From Stenotrophomonas sp. UBA2124 (GTDB taxonomy: Bacteria; Pseudomonadota; Gammaproteobacteria; Xanthomonadales; Xanthomonadaceae): a stretch of 36,277 nucleotides of DNA. The notes beneath the pieces were generated by a model. That model did no database searches. It was given only the letters and a program-made list of their open reading frames with translations, and was not told the DNA's origin. Location of the stretch: positions 18,013 to 54,289 of the forward strand of contig DCXY01000047.1 of the NCBI GenBank assembly GCA_002329155.1, written 5' to 3'. Of this stretch, positions 7,637-15,282 are shown in pieces. The position numbers and the translations under genes are program-made. How positions within the stretch are numbered: the stretch's first letter is position 1; each line of letters begins with the position of its first letter.

Positions 7637-8424
7637 TGACTGGCGCGTGCGGCAAGGGATGGCCGTTGGCACTGCTGCTGGCGCTGCTGCCGGTGATGGC
7701 GGCAGCGCAGGGGGAAGCACCGCCCGCACCGGCATGCCCGCCGGCTTCGACCGCGGGCAATACCGCGCCTGTCTACCCACCTGCGGAGCTGTGGCGGTTG
7801 CAGGGCTATACGGTGAATGTGATCCTGGCCACCGACGGCTGCGGCGGCGTACGCGATGCACGGGTGGAACGTTCCTCCGGCATCCCCAGCCTGGATGCGG
7901 TAGCCCTGCATGCCGCCCGCAACTGGGTGATACCGGCCAGCCATCATGGCCATCCGTTGGCACGCCTTCCATTCATGTTCGAGCCGCTGCCCGAAGCCAT
8001 GCCGCAGGCCGGCCAGCAACGCCTGCGCGACCCGTTCTTTACCGAGCGCAGCAGCGGCCGGGTGCCTGAAGTGGCGCTGGACGAAGCCGGGCAACTGCCC
8101 GGTTACATCGCCGACCCGTACCCCATCGGTTTCCTGCGCATTCCCGAGGCCATCAGCGTGATCGCGCCGCTGGCGTTGATCCGCCGCTACCAGCAGCAGG
8201 CCAACTTCTGGCTGCATGACGAAGAAGGGCTGAGCCTGTTCCAGCTCGACGACACCCTGCTGCTCCGCAACCGCCTGGTCAGCGATGGCCGCCACCGTTT
8301 CGTGGTCACCAGCGTGCTCTGTGGCGATGACCTGGACGCCTGCCGGCAGCGCCTGGCGCAGCTGCGTGCCAGCCGTGGGCCACAGCAGCCGCTGCCGGCC
8401 GAACCGGCGCCGTCCGCGCGCTGA
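7636..8424 (+). CDS. Secreted protein with TonB C-terminal-like domain
   Basis: A 262-residue protein with a signal peptide at about 1-25 (PLALLLALLPVMAAAQG). It is followed by a short Pro-rich stretch and a TonB C-terminal-like domain at about 47-118 (VYPPAELWRLQGYTVNVILATDGCGGV, then SLDAVALHAARNWVIP). The remaining ~140 residues match nothing I know. Unlike true TonB it has no uncleaved membrane anchor, so it should be free in the periplasm. Cysteines C34 and C69 and two more in VLCGDDLDAC may form disulfides. Its ATG overlaps the TAA of the histidine phosphatase by one base, and folC starts 97 bases later. Function unknown; energy transduction on its own seems unlikely without an anchor. 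Confidence 0.75.
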   Translation: MTGACGKGWPLALLLALLPVMAAAQGEAPPAPACPPASTAGNTAPVYPPAELWRLQGYTVNVILATDGCGGVRDARVERSSGIPSLDAVALHAARNWVIPASHHGHPLARLPFMFEPLPEAMPQAGQQRLRDPFFTERSSGRVPEVALDEAGQLPGYIADPYPIGFLRIPEAISVIAPLALIRRYQQQANFWLHDEEGLSLFQLDDTLLLRNRLVSDGRHRFVVTSVLCGDDLDACRQRLAQLRASRGPQQPLPAEPAPSAR

Positions 8425-8521
8425 GGGGCTGCGGCAGCCGCTGTATCATGTGCGCCTTCCCCGCGCGCAACGCGCTGCCGGCCGCCTGTTGGCCAGTGCC
8501 CTGATCCAGAGAGTTTCCCGC

Positions 8522-9796
8522 ATGTCGTCCACCCGCCCCGCCACGCTTGCACAGTGGCTTGCCCATATCGAACAGCAGCATCCGCAGGCCATCGCCATGG
8601 GGCTGGAGCGCGTGCGCGAAGTCGCCCAGCGCATGGGCCTGGAGCGCCCAGCCAGGCACTGCATTGTGGTAGGCGGGACCAACGGCAAGGGATCGACCGT
8701 GGCCTTCATCGAAGCCATCGCGCGCGCCGCCGGCTGGAAGGTGGGGGCCTACACCTCGCCGCATCTGCTGGCCTACAACGAGCGCGTGCGCATCGATGCT
8801 GCCGATGCCGACGATGCCACTCTGCTGGCCGGCTTCAACGCGGTTGAAGATGCACGCGGCGATACGCCGCTCACCTATTTCGAGTACGGCACGCTGTGCG
8901 CGCTGTGGGTGTTCGCGCAGGCGCAGCTGGACCTGGCCGTGCTGGAAGTGGGCCTGGGTGGCCGGCTGGACGCGGTGAACATCATCGACGCCGACGTGTC
9001 GGTCATCACCACCGTGGATATCGACCACGCCGATTGGCTGGGCAACGACCGCGAGAGCATCGGCGCGGAGAAGGCCGGCATCATCCGTGGCTGGAAGCCG
9101 GTGATCCTGGGCGAGATCGACCCGCCATCCAGCGTGCTGCGCCGTGCCTACGTGCTTGGCGCCAATGCCATCCGTTTCGGCAGCGATTTCTTCGCCGAGC
9201 CGATCGACAGCGAACGCTGGCGCTGGCGCGATGTGTCCTTCCGCATCGAGCTGCCGCAACCGGCGTTGTGGGCGCCGATCCAGCGCAACAACGCCGCCAC
9301 CGCCATCGCCGCGCTCCGCGCGTTGGACAGGCCGGTGCCGCGTGCTGCGTGGGCGCAGGGCGTGGCGCAGGCGCAGGTGGCCGGCCGCCTGCAGCGTTTC
9401 CAGCGGGGCGAGGTGGAAGTGCTGGTGGATGTGGGCCACAACCCGCAGGCCGCCACCGCACTGGCTGCCGCGCTCAAGGCGCAGCGCGTGGCCGGGCGCA
9501 CGCTGGCGGTATATGCCGCCCTGGCCGACAAGGATGCCCAAGGCGTGGTGCAGGCACTGCAGGCGCAGGTGGATGCCTGGTACCTGGCCGGGCTGGAAGG
9601 CGCGCGCGGGCAGAGCGCGGCGCAGTTGCGCGCACGCCTGCACGGCACCGGTGCGGCGCAGGCGGCGCTTGCCGATGACGTGCTTGCCGCGCTGGACGCC
9701 GCGCTGGCACAGGCCACGGCAGGCGACCGCGTGCTGGTGTTCGGCTCCTTCCACACCGTTGCCGACGCGCTGCCCAGCCTCTGTTCAGCTGGTTGA
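8522..9796 (+). CDS. folC: Bifunctional folylpolyglutamate/dihydrofolate synthase
   Basis: This 424-residue Mur-ligase-family enzyme adds L-glutamate to dihydropteroate and to tetrahydrofolates using ATP. Visible motifs are the P-loop GTNGKGS at 52-58, the folate-binding YTSPHLLAYNERVRI, TYFEYGTLCAL, the VGLGGRLDAVN segment, the metal-site TTVDIDHADWLG with EKAGIIR, and the C-terminal domain with DVGHNPQA and FGSFHTVADAL. Length is normal. The frame is open upstream, but MSSTRPATLAQWLAHIE starts at the usual family position. It leads the conserved folC - SPOR - cvpA - purF order. In E. coli accD precedes folC; here it is replaced by the secreted TonB-C-like gene. Confidence 0.96.
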   Translation: MSSTRPATLAQWLAHIEQQHPQAIAMGLERVREVAQRMGLERPARHCIVVGGTNGKGSTVAFIEAIARAAGWKVGAYTSPHLLAYNERVRIDAADADDATLLAGFNAVEDARGDTPLTYFEYGTLCALWVFAQAQLDLAVLEVGLGGRLDAVNIIDADVSVITTVDIDHADWLGNDRESIGAEKAGIIRGWKPVILGEIDPPSSVLRRAYVLGANAIRFGSDFFAEPIDSERWRWRDVSFRIELPQPALWAPIQRNNAATAIAALRALDRPVPRAAWAQGVAQAQVAGRLQRFQRGEVEVLVDVGHNPQAATALAAALKAQRVAGRTLAVYAALADKDAQGVVQALQAQVDAWYLAGLEGARGQSAAQLRARLHGTGAAQAALADDVLAALDAALAQATAGDRVLVFGSFHTVADALPSLCSAG

Positions 9797-9819
9797 AACC
9801 GCGCGCTGGGTGCCACGCA

Positions 9820-9825
9820 TATAAT
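9820..9825 (+). promoter_or_regulatory. Candidate -10 box upstream of the SPOR gene
   Basis: A full TATAAT lies 39 bases before the GTG start, just after the folC stop. A TTGAAA at 9793-9798 is 21 bases upstream of it, longer than a normal spacer, so the promoter is uncertain. Confidence 0.35.
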
Positions 9826-9863
9826 CGCCGGGGCACTCCGCCAAGCCGCCAGCCAAGCCATAC

Positions 9864-10877
9864 GTGGAAACTTCTCTGAAACAGCGACTGATTGGTGCCA
9901 TCGTCCTGGTGGCGTTGGCCGTGATCTTCCTGCCCATGCTGGTCAAGGGCCCGGCACCGGACAGCGGTGTGCAGGACGTACCGCTCAAGGCACCGGACGC
10001 GCCGGCCGATGGCCAGTTTGAAACCCGCGAGCTGCCGCTGGTGGCACCGGCCGGTGGTGCCGTGGGCATGCCGGCCGCGCAGCAGGAGAACACCACCACC
10101 GCACAGCCTGCCGCCGTGCAGCCGGACAACGGCCTGCCGCCGGCGGTGGCGGCGGGCAACTACGCGGTCAACTTCGGCGCCTACGGCAGCCAGGCCGATG
10201 CCGATGCCGTGATCGCGCACCTGAAGAAATCCAACCTGCCAGGCTTCAGCCAGAGCGACACTATCAATGGCCGCCCGGCATGGCGCGTACGCATCGGCCC
10301 GTATGCCGACCGCGCGCAGGCCGAGCTGGTGCGGCTGGAAGCGGGCAAGGTGCGCAATGATGTGAACGCACAGGTGGTGGTGCTCAATGCCGCTGCCGAA
10401 ACGCCTGCCGCGCAGCCGACACCGGCTGCGAGCACCGCAAGCGCCGCACCCGCCACCGCGCCGGTGCGCAGCGAGCAGCTGCCGCCAGAACCGGCCAGGC
10501 CGGTGGCCGCCGCGGCAAAGCCCGAACCCAAGCCCGAGGCACCGAAGCCGGCGCCCAAGCCCGAGCCGAAGCCTGAAGCACCCAAGCCGGTGGCGGCGGC
10601 GCCGGCCAAGCCGGAAGCCCCGGCCGCACCGGCCGCCAGCAACGTCGGCTTCGCCGTGCAGCTGGGTGCCTTTGCGCAGGCCGCCGATGCCAATGCGCTG
10701 CGTGACAAGGTGCGTGCGGCAGGCTTCAGCGCCTTCGTCGAGCAGGTGCGTACCGACAACGGCACGCTCAACCGCGTCCGCGTCGGGCCCGTGGCCAGCC
10801 GCGCGCAGGCCGACCAGCTCAAGGCGCAGGTTGCCGCCAAGGTGGGCATCGCCGGCATGGTCCGCCCGCATCCCTGA
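9864..10877 (+). CDS. SPOR-domain protein with two SPOR repeats (DedD-like)
   Basis: A 337-residue protein that starts with GTG. A short cytoplasmic tail and one membrane helix at about 10-27 (IGAIVLVALAVIFLPML) precede a periplasmic part with two SPOR domains. SPOR1 is at about 99-175 (NYAVNFGAYGSQADA ... RVRIGPYADRAQAE). SPOR2 is at about 261-337 (VGFAVQLGAFAQAADA ... RVRVGPVASRAQAD). An Ala/Pro/Lys/Glu linker with repeated PEPKPEAPKP joins them. SPOR domains bind septal peptidoglycan stripped of stem peptides and bring proteins to the division site. E. coli DedD, in the same folC-dedD-cvpA-purF order, has only one SPOR domain. Downstream cvpA starts 60 bases later. Confident in fold and location; the exact division role is inferred. 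Confidence 0.9.
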   Translation: METSLKQRLIGAIVLVALAVIFLPMLVKGPAPDSGVQDVPLKAPDAPADGQFETRELPLVAPAGGAVGMPAAQQENTTTAQPAAVQPDNGLPPAVAAGNYAVNFGAYGSQADADAVIAHLKKSNLPGFSQSDTINGRPAWRVRIGPYADRAQAELVRLEAGKVRNDVNAQVVVLNAAAETPAAQPTPAASTASAAPATAPVRSEQLPPEPARPVAAAAKPEPKPEAPKPAPKPEPKPEAPKPVAAAPAKPEAPAAPAASNVGFAVQLGAFAQAADANALRDKVRAAGFSAFVEQVRTDNGTLNRVRVGPVASRAQADQLKAQVAAKVGIAGMVRPHP

Positions 10878-10937
10878 TGCTGCTGCAGTGCCGGGGCATC
10901 GCGCGCTGCCGTGCGCTCCCATGCGGAGCGTGCCAGC

Positions 10938-11699
10938 GTGATTGACCTGATTCTGCTGGGCCTGATCGTCCTGTCGGCCCTGTTCGGGCTGATGCGTGGC
11001 CTGTTGTCCACGCTGCTGGGCATGTTTTCCTGGGTGGTGTCCGGCTGGGTTGCCTACCAGTTCGGCGACCAGGTGGCACTGCTGTTTTCCAGCGGCTCGG
11101 CACCGGGGGCCGGCGACTACGGGCTGGGCTATGGCGTGGCCTTCTTCGGCACCCGCGTGGTGATTGCGCTGGCGGGCATGATGCTGCGCGGGCTGGTCGA
11201 TTCCACCGCGCTGCTGCGCATGCCCGACCGCCTGTTCGGCCTTGGCCTGGGCATTGCCCGCGGCGTCCTGCTGGCGGTGGTGGTGGTACTGCTGCTGGGC
11301 TTCACCTCCATGGTGGAAAAGCCGGCCTGGCGTGAGTCGATGGTGGTGCCCTGGCTGCAGCCGATGGCCGGCTGGCTGCGCGGGCAGCTGCCGGAAATAC
11401 CTGAACTGCCGGATATGCCTGAATTGCCCAAAATGACGGATGGGTCGCTGATGGACTTGGGCAAGTCGGTGCTGGCAGGCGATAATGGCGGACCGAACGA
11501 CAAAGACGTGGGTAGCGGGCAGCCGCCGGCCGGGCAGAAGCGGGTAGCACTACCGCTGGAGCTGCCAGCGGGCCTGGGCGGGCCGCAGCCGCCAGCGAGG
11601 GCGTTGCCCTCCAATATCGACCCGGCGCAGGTGCGCCCGGATCAAGCCGACCCCAAGCGGGCCGGTGATCAAGGCCAGGCACGGCCACCTTCACGTTAA
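10938..11699 (+). CDS. cvpA: CvpA family membrane protein with long C-terminal extension
   Basis: This protein has four hydrophobic segments in the first ~150 residues, beginning VIDLILLGLIVLSALFGLMRGLLSTLLGMFSW, the CvpA signature. CvpA is named for colicin V production and is linked to purF and envelope stress; its biochemical role is unsettled. I choose the GTG at 10938 (253 residues) because GGAG lies 9 bases upstream and the family begins with M/V-IDL; an ATG nine codons earlier (10911) lacks this. The last ~95 residues are hydrophilic and Pro/Gly-rich, starting with a run of EIPELPDMPELPKM. E. coli CvpA (about 162 residues) lacks this tail. purF follows after 33 bases. Confidence 0.88.
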   Translation: MIDLILLGLIVLSALFGLMRGLLSTLLGMFSWVVSGWVAYQFGDQVALLFSSGSAPGAGDYGLGYGVAFFGTRVVIALAGMMLRGLVDSTALLRMPDRLFGLGLGIARGVLLAVVVVLLLGFTSMVEKPAWRESMVVPWLQPMAGWLRGQLPEIPELPDMPELPKMTDGSLMDLGKSVLAGDNGGPNDKDVGSGQPPAGQKRVALPLELPAGLGGPQPPARALPSNIDPAQVRPDQADPKRAGDQGQARPPSR

Positions 11700-11732
11700 C
11701 CGGGCGCGTGCGCCCAGCGGAGATCGCGCAAC

Positions 11733-13199
11733 ATGTGTGGCATCGTCGGAATCGTCGGCAACCAGAACGTGGCCGGGCAGCTCTATGACGGCCTGACCGT
11801 CCTCCAGCATCGTGGCCAGGATGCCGCAGGCATCGCCACCGCCAATGGCACGCGGCTGCGTGTGGAAAAGGCCAACGGCCTGGTGCGTGACGTGTTCGAC
11901 GAGCGCCGCATGGAGCTGCTGCAGGGCCGCATCGGCATCGCCCATGTGCGTTACCCCACCGCCGGCTCGGAAGGCACCGATGAGGCGCAGCCGTTCTACG
12001 TCAACTCGCCCTACGGCATCGCGCTGGCGCACAACGGCAACCTGATCAATACCGAGGCGCTGCGCCGGCAGGTGTTCGAGGCCGACCGCCGCAACATCAA
12101 TACAGATTCGGACAGCGAAGTGCTGCTCAACGTGTTCGCCTACGAGCTGGACGCGCAGCGCATGCTCACGCCGGAAGCGGCGATCCGCGCGGTGGCCGGC
12201 GTGCACCGCCGCTGCAAGGGTGGCTATGCGGTGGTCAGCGTGGTGCTGGGCCTGGGCCTGGTCGCCTTCCGCGACCCGCACGGCATCCGCCCGCTGGTGC
12301 TCGGCAAGCGCAGCCATGTGGAAGGCGACGAGTACATCGTGGCCTCCGAATCGGTGGCGCTGGATGTGCTGGGCTTCGAGCGCGTGCGCGATGTCGCGCC
12401 GGGCGAGGCGGTGGTCATCACCGAGCGTGGCGAGCTGTTCACCGAGGTGTGCGCCACCAACACGCAGCAGACGCCGTGCATCTTCGAGTACGTGTACTTC
12501 GCGCGCCCGGATTCGATGATAGACAACGTGTCGGTGCACAAGGCGCGCATGCGCATGGGCCAGAAGCTGGGCGAGAAGATCCTGCGCCTGCGCCCGGACC
12601 ATGACATCGACACCATCATTCCCATTCCCGATACCTCGCGTGACGCCGCGCTGGAAATGTCCAACGTGCTGGGCGTGAAGTACCGCGAGGGCTTCGTCAA
12701 GAACCGTTACGTCGGCCGCACCTTCATCATGCCGGGGCAGGGTGAGCGGGTGAAGTCGGTGCGCCGCAAGCTCAACCCGATCCATCTGGAATTCCGCAAC
12801 CGCGTGGTGCTGCTGGTGGACGATTCCATCGTGCGCGGTACCACCAGCCAGCAGATCGTGCAGATGGCGCGCGATGCGGGCGCGCGCAAGGTGTACCTGG
12901 CCAGCGCCGCGCCGCCGGTGCGTTACCCCAACATCTACGGCATCGACATGCCCGCCGCCGAGGAACTGGTGGCGCACGACCGCAGCATCGAGGACGTGGA
13001 AAAGCACCTGGGCTGCGACTGGCTGATCTACCAGGATCTGGAAGACCTGGAAGCGGCCGTGCGCGAAGGCAACCCGGAGCTGAAGTCGTTCGACTCGTCC
13101 TGCTTCAACGGCGAATACGTGACCGGCATCGAGTCGGGTTATTTCGAGCGCATCCAGCAGCTGCGCTCGGACGAAGCCAAGACCCTGCGCCGTGCCTGA
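11733..13199 (+). CDS. purF: Amidophosphoribosyltransferase
   Basis: This 488-residue enzyme catalyses the first committed step of purine synthesis, converting PRPP and glutamine to 5-phosphoribosylamine. The nucleophile Cys follows the initiator Met directly (MCGIVGIVG), so there is no propeptide, as in the E. coli type. The glutaminase half has LQHRGQDAAG, RYPTAGS and HNGNLINT. The phosphoribosyltransferase half has the PRPP loop VVLLVDDSIVRGTTS and PDTSRDAAL. Length is normal. A GGAG site lies 9 bases before the ATG. It is the last gene of the folC-SPOR-cvpA-purF run. The mid-region cysteines of Bacillus-type iron-sulfur enzymes are not apparent. Confidence 0.97.
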   Translation: MCGIVGIVGNQNVAGQLYDGLTVLQHRGQDAAGIATANGTRLRVEKANGLVRDVFDERRMELLQGRIGIAHVRYPTAGSEGTDEAQPFYVNSPYGIALAHNGNLINTEALRRQVFEADRRNINTDSDSEVLLNVFAYELDAQRMLTPEAAIRAVAGVHRRCKGGYAVVSVVLGLGLVAFRDPHGIRPLVLGKRSHVEGDEYIVASESVALDVLGFERVRDVAPGEAVVITERGELFTEVCATNTQQTPCIFEYVYFARPDSMIDNVSVHKARMRMGQKLGEKILRLRPDHDIDTIIPIPDTSRDAALEMSNVLGVKYREGFVKNRYVGRTFIMPGQGERVKSVRRKLNPIHLEFRNRVVLLVDDSIVRGTTSQQIVQMARDAGARKVYLASAAPPVRYPNIYGIDMPAAEELVAHDRSIEDVEKHLGCDWLIYQDLEDLEAAVREGNPELKSFDSSCFNGEYVTGIESGYFERIQQLRSDEAKTLRRA

Positions 13200-13212
13200 C
13201 AGCGTTCCAGCG

Positions 13213-13237
13213 CGCCTCTCTCCGTGCGGGAGAGGCG
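13213..13237 (+). terminator. Hairpin downstream of purF, possible terminator or repeat
   Basis: CGCCTCTC pairs with GAGAGGCG, and the stem can be lengthened by a G-U and a C-G pair around a short loop. It starts 13 bases after the purF stop but lacks a T run. CTCTCC...GGAGAG hairpins of this kind are common between genes in this family, so it may be a dispersed repeat. Confidence 0.5.
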
Positions 13238-13301
13238 TTGGCGTGGGGGTCGTGCACTCACACTGGTTGCAACTCCCCGGGAAGCTGCTGCGGCAGCCAT
13301 C

Positions 13302-14171
13302 ATGACTCAAGCGCCGTCACACACCGACGCCACGCAGCCTGCGTTCGCACCACCTGCGGAAGCCGAAGGCTTTTCGCTGCTTGATGCGGCCTGCATCTGC
13401 CTGGCCGAAGCCGACCCGCTGCGCAAGGTCGCGCTGACCCAGCACTACGCCGTGCGCTTTCGGGCCGGCAGCCTGAAGCTGCCCGCGCAGGCCGCCAAGC
13501 CGGACGCCATCCGCATGCCGGGGCGCCCCGCGCAGCTGGTGCTGGTGCACCCGCGCGAGCTGCCACGCCGTGGCCTGGGCAGTGCTGAAGGCCGCGCGGC
13601 GTTCATCCATGCCATCGCCCATATCGAACTCAACGCCATCGACCTGGCCTGGGATGCGGTGTACCGCTTCCGTGGCCTGCCGGGCAGCTTCCATGCCGAC
13701 TGGGTGAGCTGCGCCGATGACGAGTCGCGCCACTTCATGCTGCTGCGTGAGCGGCTGCTGGCGCATCGCCACGACTATGCGGACTTCCCCGCGCACAACG
13801 GCCTGTGGGAAATGTGCGAGAAGACCGCGCACGATGGCCTTGCGCGCATGGCGCTGGTGCCGCGCGTGCTGGAAGCGCGCGGGCTGGATGTCACCCCCGC
13901 CATGATCAGCAAGCTGCGCGCGCTGGGCGATGACGCCACGGCTGATGTGCTGGAAGTGATCCTGCGCGAAGAGGTGGCCCACGTTGCCGCCGGCTCGCGC
14001 TGGTACCGCTGGTACTGTGAGCGCGCAGGTGTGGAGCCGCGTGCACGCTTCAAGGAACTGCTGCGCGAGTACGCCGGCGGTTACCTGCATGGCCCGTTCA
14101 ACATGGAAGCACGCCTGTTGGCCGGCTTCGACGAGGACGAGCTGGCCAACCTGGTCGAACAGGCCGGCTGA
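13302..14171 (+). CDS. DUF455 family ferritin-like protein
   Basis: This 289-residue, mostly helical soluble protein matches the DUF455 family (PF04305), whose fold is ferritin-like. Putative metal ligands sit in paired helices: E109 in HAIAHIELNAIDLAWD, E141 and H144 in CADDESRHFMLL, and Glu/His in VILREEVAHVAAGSRWY, the ExxH pattern of di-iron proteins. The tail HGPFNMEARLLAGF is also typical. No substrate is known; a di-iron oxygenase role is inferred from the fold. The start ATG (MTQAPSHTDA) has a poor ribosome site and the frame is open upstream, so the true start could differ. It stands alone after purF. Confidence 0.85.
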   Translation: MTQAPSHTDATQPAFAPPAEAEGFSLLDAACICLAEADPLRKVALTQHYAVRFRAGSLKLPAQAAKPDAIRMPGRPAQLVLVHPRELPRRGLGSAEGRAAFIHAIAHIELNAIDLAWDAVYRFRGLPGSFHADWVSCADDESRHFMLLRERLLAHRHDYADFPAHNGLWEMCEKTAHDGLARMALVPRVLEARGLDVTPAMISKLRALGDDATADVLEVILREEVAHVAAGSRWYRWYCERAGVEPRARFKELLREYAGGYLHGPFNMEARLLAGFDEDELANLVEQAG

Positions 14172-14323
14172 CCGCCGCACACTGGCGCGGTGTGCGCCGG
14201 TTTCCTGCAGTGCGCGTTGTACTGTGCGGGATCGGGCCGGAAATGAAAAATCGCGGTGGTGCTGGTTGACGCCCCGTTCCCCGGCGTTCCACCATCGGGG
14301 CGACCACACAGGGAGTGTCCGTC

Positions 14324-14635
14324 ATGCTGCGTTGCCTGGCCGTCGTGTTAGCACTGTCCCCGCTGTTTGCCCTGGCCCAGAACCCCGGTGATGAAAGAAC
14401 GGTGGCGCAGGCCAGCGACCTGGAGCCCTTGTGCCGGCAGGAAGCGGAGGCACGATACGTGGCCCGCAACATTCCCACTTACCAGTGGCGCGCCTCGCAT
14501 CACGACAGGGGCAATACCCTGCAGGTGGATGGCACGCTGCGCGCCGGTGGCGAGGATGTCACCGTTACCTGCCGGATCGCGCGTGGTGCACGCGAGCGTT
14601 ACATCGTGGTGGAAATTGCTGATCCACGGCTGTGA
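14324..14635 (+). CDS. Small secreted protein, unknown function
   Basis: A 103-residue protein with a signal peptide at 1-19 (MLRCLAVVLALSPLFALAQ). The mature part is about 84 residues with two cysteines (LEPLCRQEAEARY and VTVTCRIARG) that probably form a disulfide. A strand-rich C-terminal half is suggested by alternating residues (TLQVDGTLRAGGEDVTVTC, RYIVVEIAD). The ATG has GGGAG 8 bases upstream; a GTG three codons earlier is less likely. I do not recognise a family. A lipoprotein gene follows after 55 bases, so the two may form an operon of exported proteins. Confidence 0.75.
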   Translation: MLRCLAVVLALSPLFALAQNPGDERTVAQASDLEPLCRQEAEARYVARNIPTYQWRASHHDRGNTLQVDGTLRAGGEDVTVTCRIARGARERYIVVEIADPRL

Positions 14636-14690
14636 GTTGCCTGGTTGCAAGGGCGTGATGCCGTTGCAGAGACTGCTTGGGAGAGAGCTG

Positions 14691-15149
14691 ATGAACAAGA
14701 CAAGCCTGGGTGGGTTGTTGCTGGTCGCATTGTTGGGCTGCAACGCGCAGAAGCCCCCTGTTGCCGAATCCACCACCGCACCGGCACCCGTTGCCGCGCC
14801 TGCCGGCCAGGCGGAGGCGGCACCTGCTGCTGATTTCCCGCTGGTATTGCAGGCCTCCGGCACCGAACCGTTCTGGGGTGTGCGCGTGGATGGCGCGGCG
14901 CTGGATTACACCACGCCGGAAACGCAGGACGCCCCGCGCCACTTCGAGGGCACCCGCGAACTGCGCGATGGCCTGCTGGTGGTGCACGGCGGGCAGGGTG
15001 ACGATGCGTTCAAGCTGACCCTGGAACGTGCCGAGTGCTCCGACGGCATGTCGGACATGAGCCACCCGTTCACCGCCGAATTCGTACTCGGCAAGGACAC
15101 CTGGAAGGGCTGCGCACGCGATCCGGCCGTGGCGACGGAAAGACCGTGA
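14691..15149 (+). CDS. Lipoprotein, COG3650-like
   Basis: This 152-residue protein has a lipoprotein signal with lipobox L-L-G-C17. Residue +2 after the Cys is Asn, not Asp, so the outer membrane is expected. An Ala/Pro linker (about 20-42) leads to a compact domain: GTEPFWGVRVDG, LDYTTPETQD, then FTAEFVLGKDTWKGCARDP. The FW...G and W-x-GCA pattern resembles uncharacterised COG3650 envelope proteins; I am not sure of the assignment. A good ribosome site (GGGAGAGAG) precedes the ATG. The gene ends in front of a long inverted repeat and converging lpxH. Confidence 0.75.
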   Translation: MNKTSLGGLLLVALLGCNAQKPPVAESTTAPAPVAAPAGQAEAAPAADFPLVLQASGTEPFWGVRVDGAALDYTTPETQDAPRHFEGTRELRDGLLVVHGGQGDDAFKLTLERAECSDGMSDMSHPFTAEFVLGKDTWKGCARDPAVATERP

Positions 15150-15188
15150 GCTGATGATTGAAGGCGGGGAACGAGGAGCCGGGTAACG

Positions 15189-15272
15189 GGGAACCGGGAT
15201 CTGGGAAAGCGGGAAGTAGTGCGGCCGAAAGCCTCCGCGCGCTCACTTCCCCGTTCCCAACTACCCGTTCCC
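15189..15272. repeat. Long imperfect inverted repeat, G-rich arm / C-rich arm
   Basis: The left arm (about 15189-15226) is built of GGGAAC/GGGAAG-like units. The right arm (about 15235-15272) is its imperfect reverse complement (CACTTCCCCGTTCCC ...). The arms flank a short central GAAAG. It lies between two converging genes, so it could terminate both. It resembles the GGGAACGGG-type intergenic repeats seen between genes in xanthomonads. Confidence 0.7.
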
Positions 15273-15282
15273 AGCTCTAAAG

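Noticed and set aside
11691..13310. A 539-codon minus-strand frame over purF
   Set aside because: Shadow of purF; no recognisable protein features.
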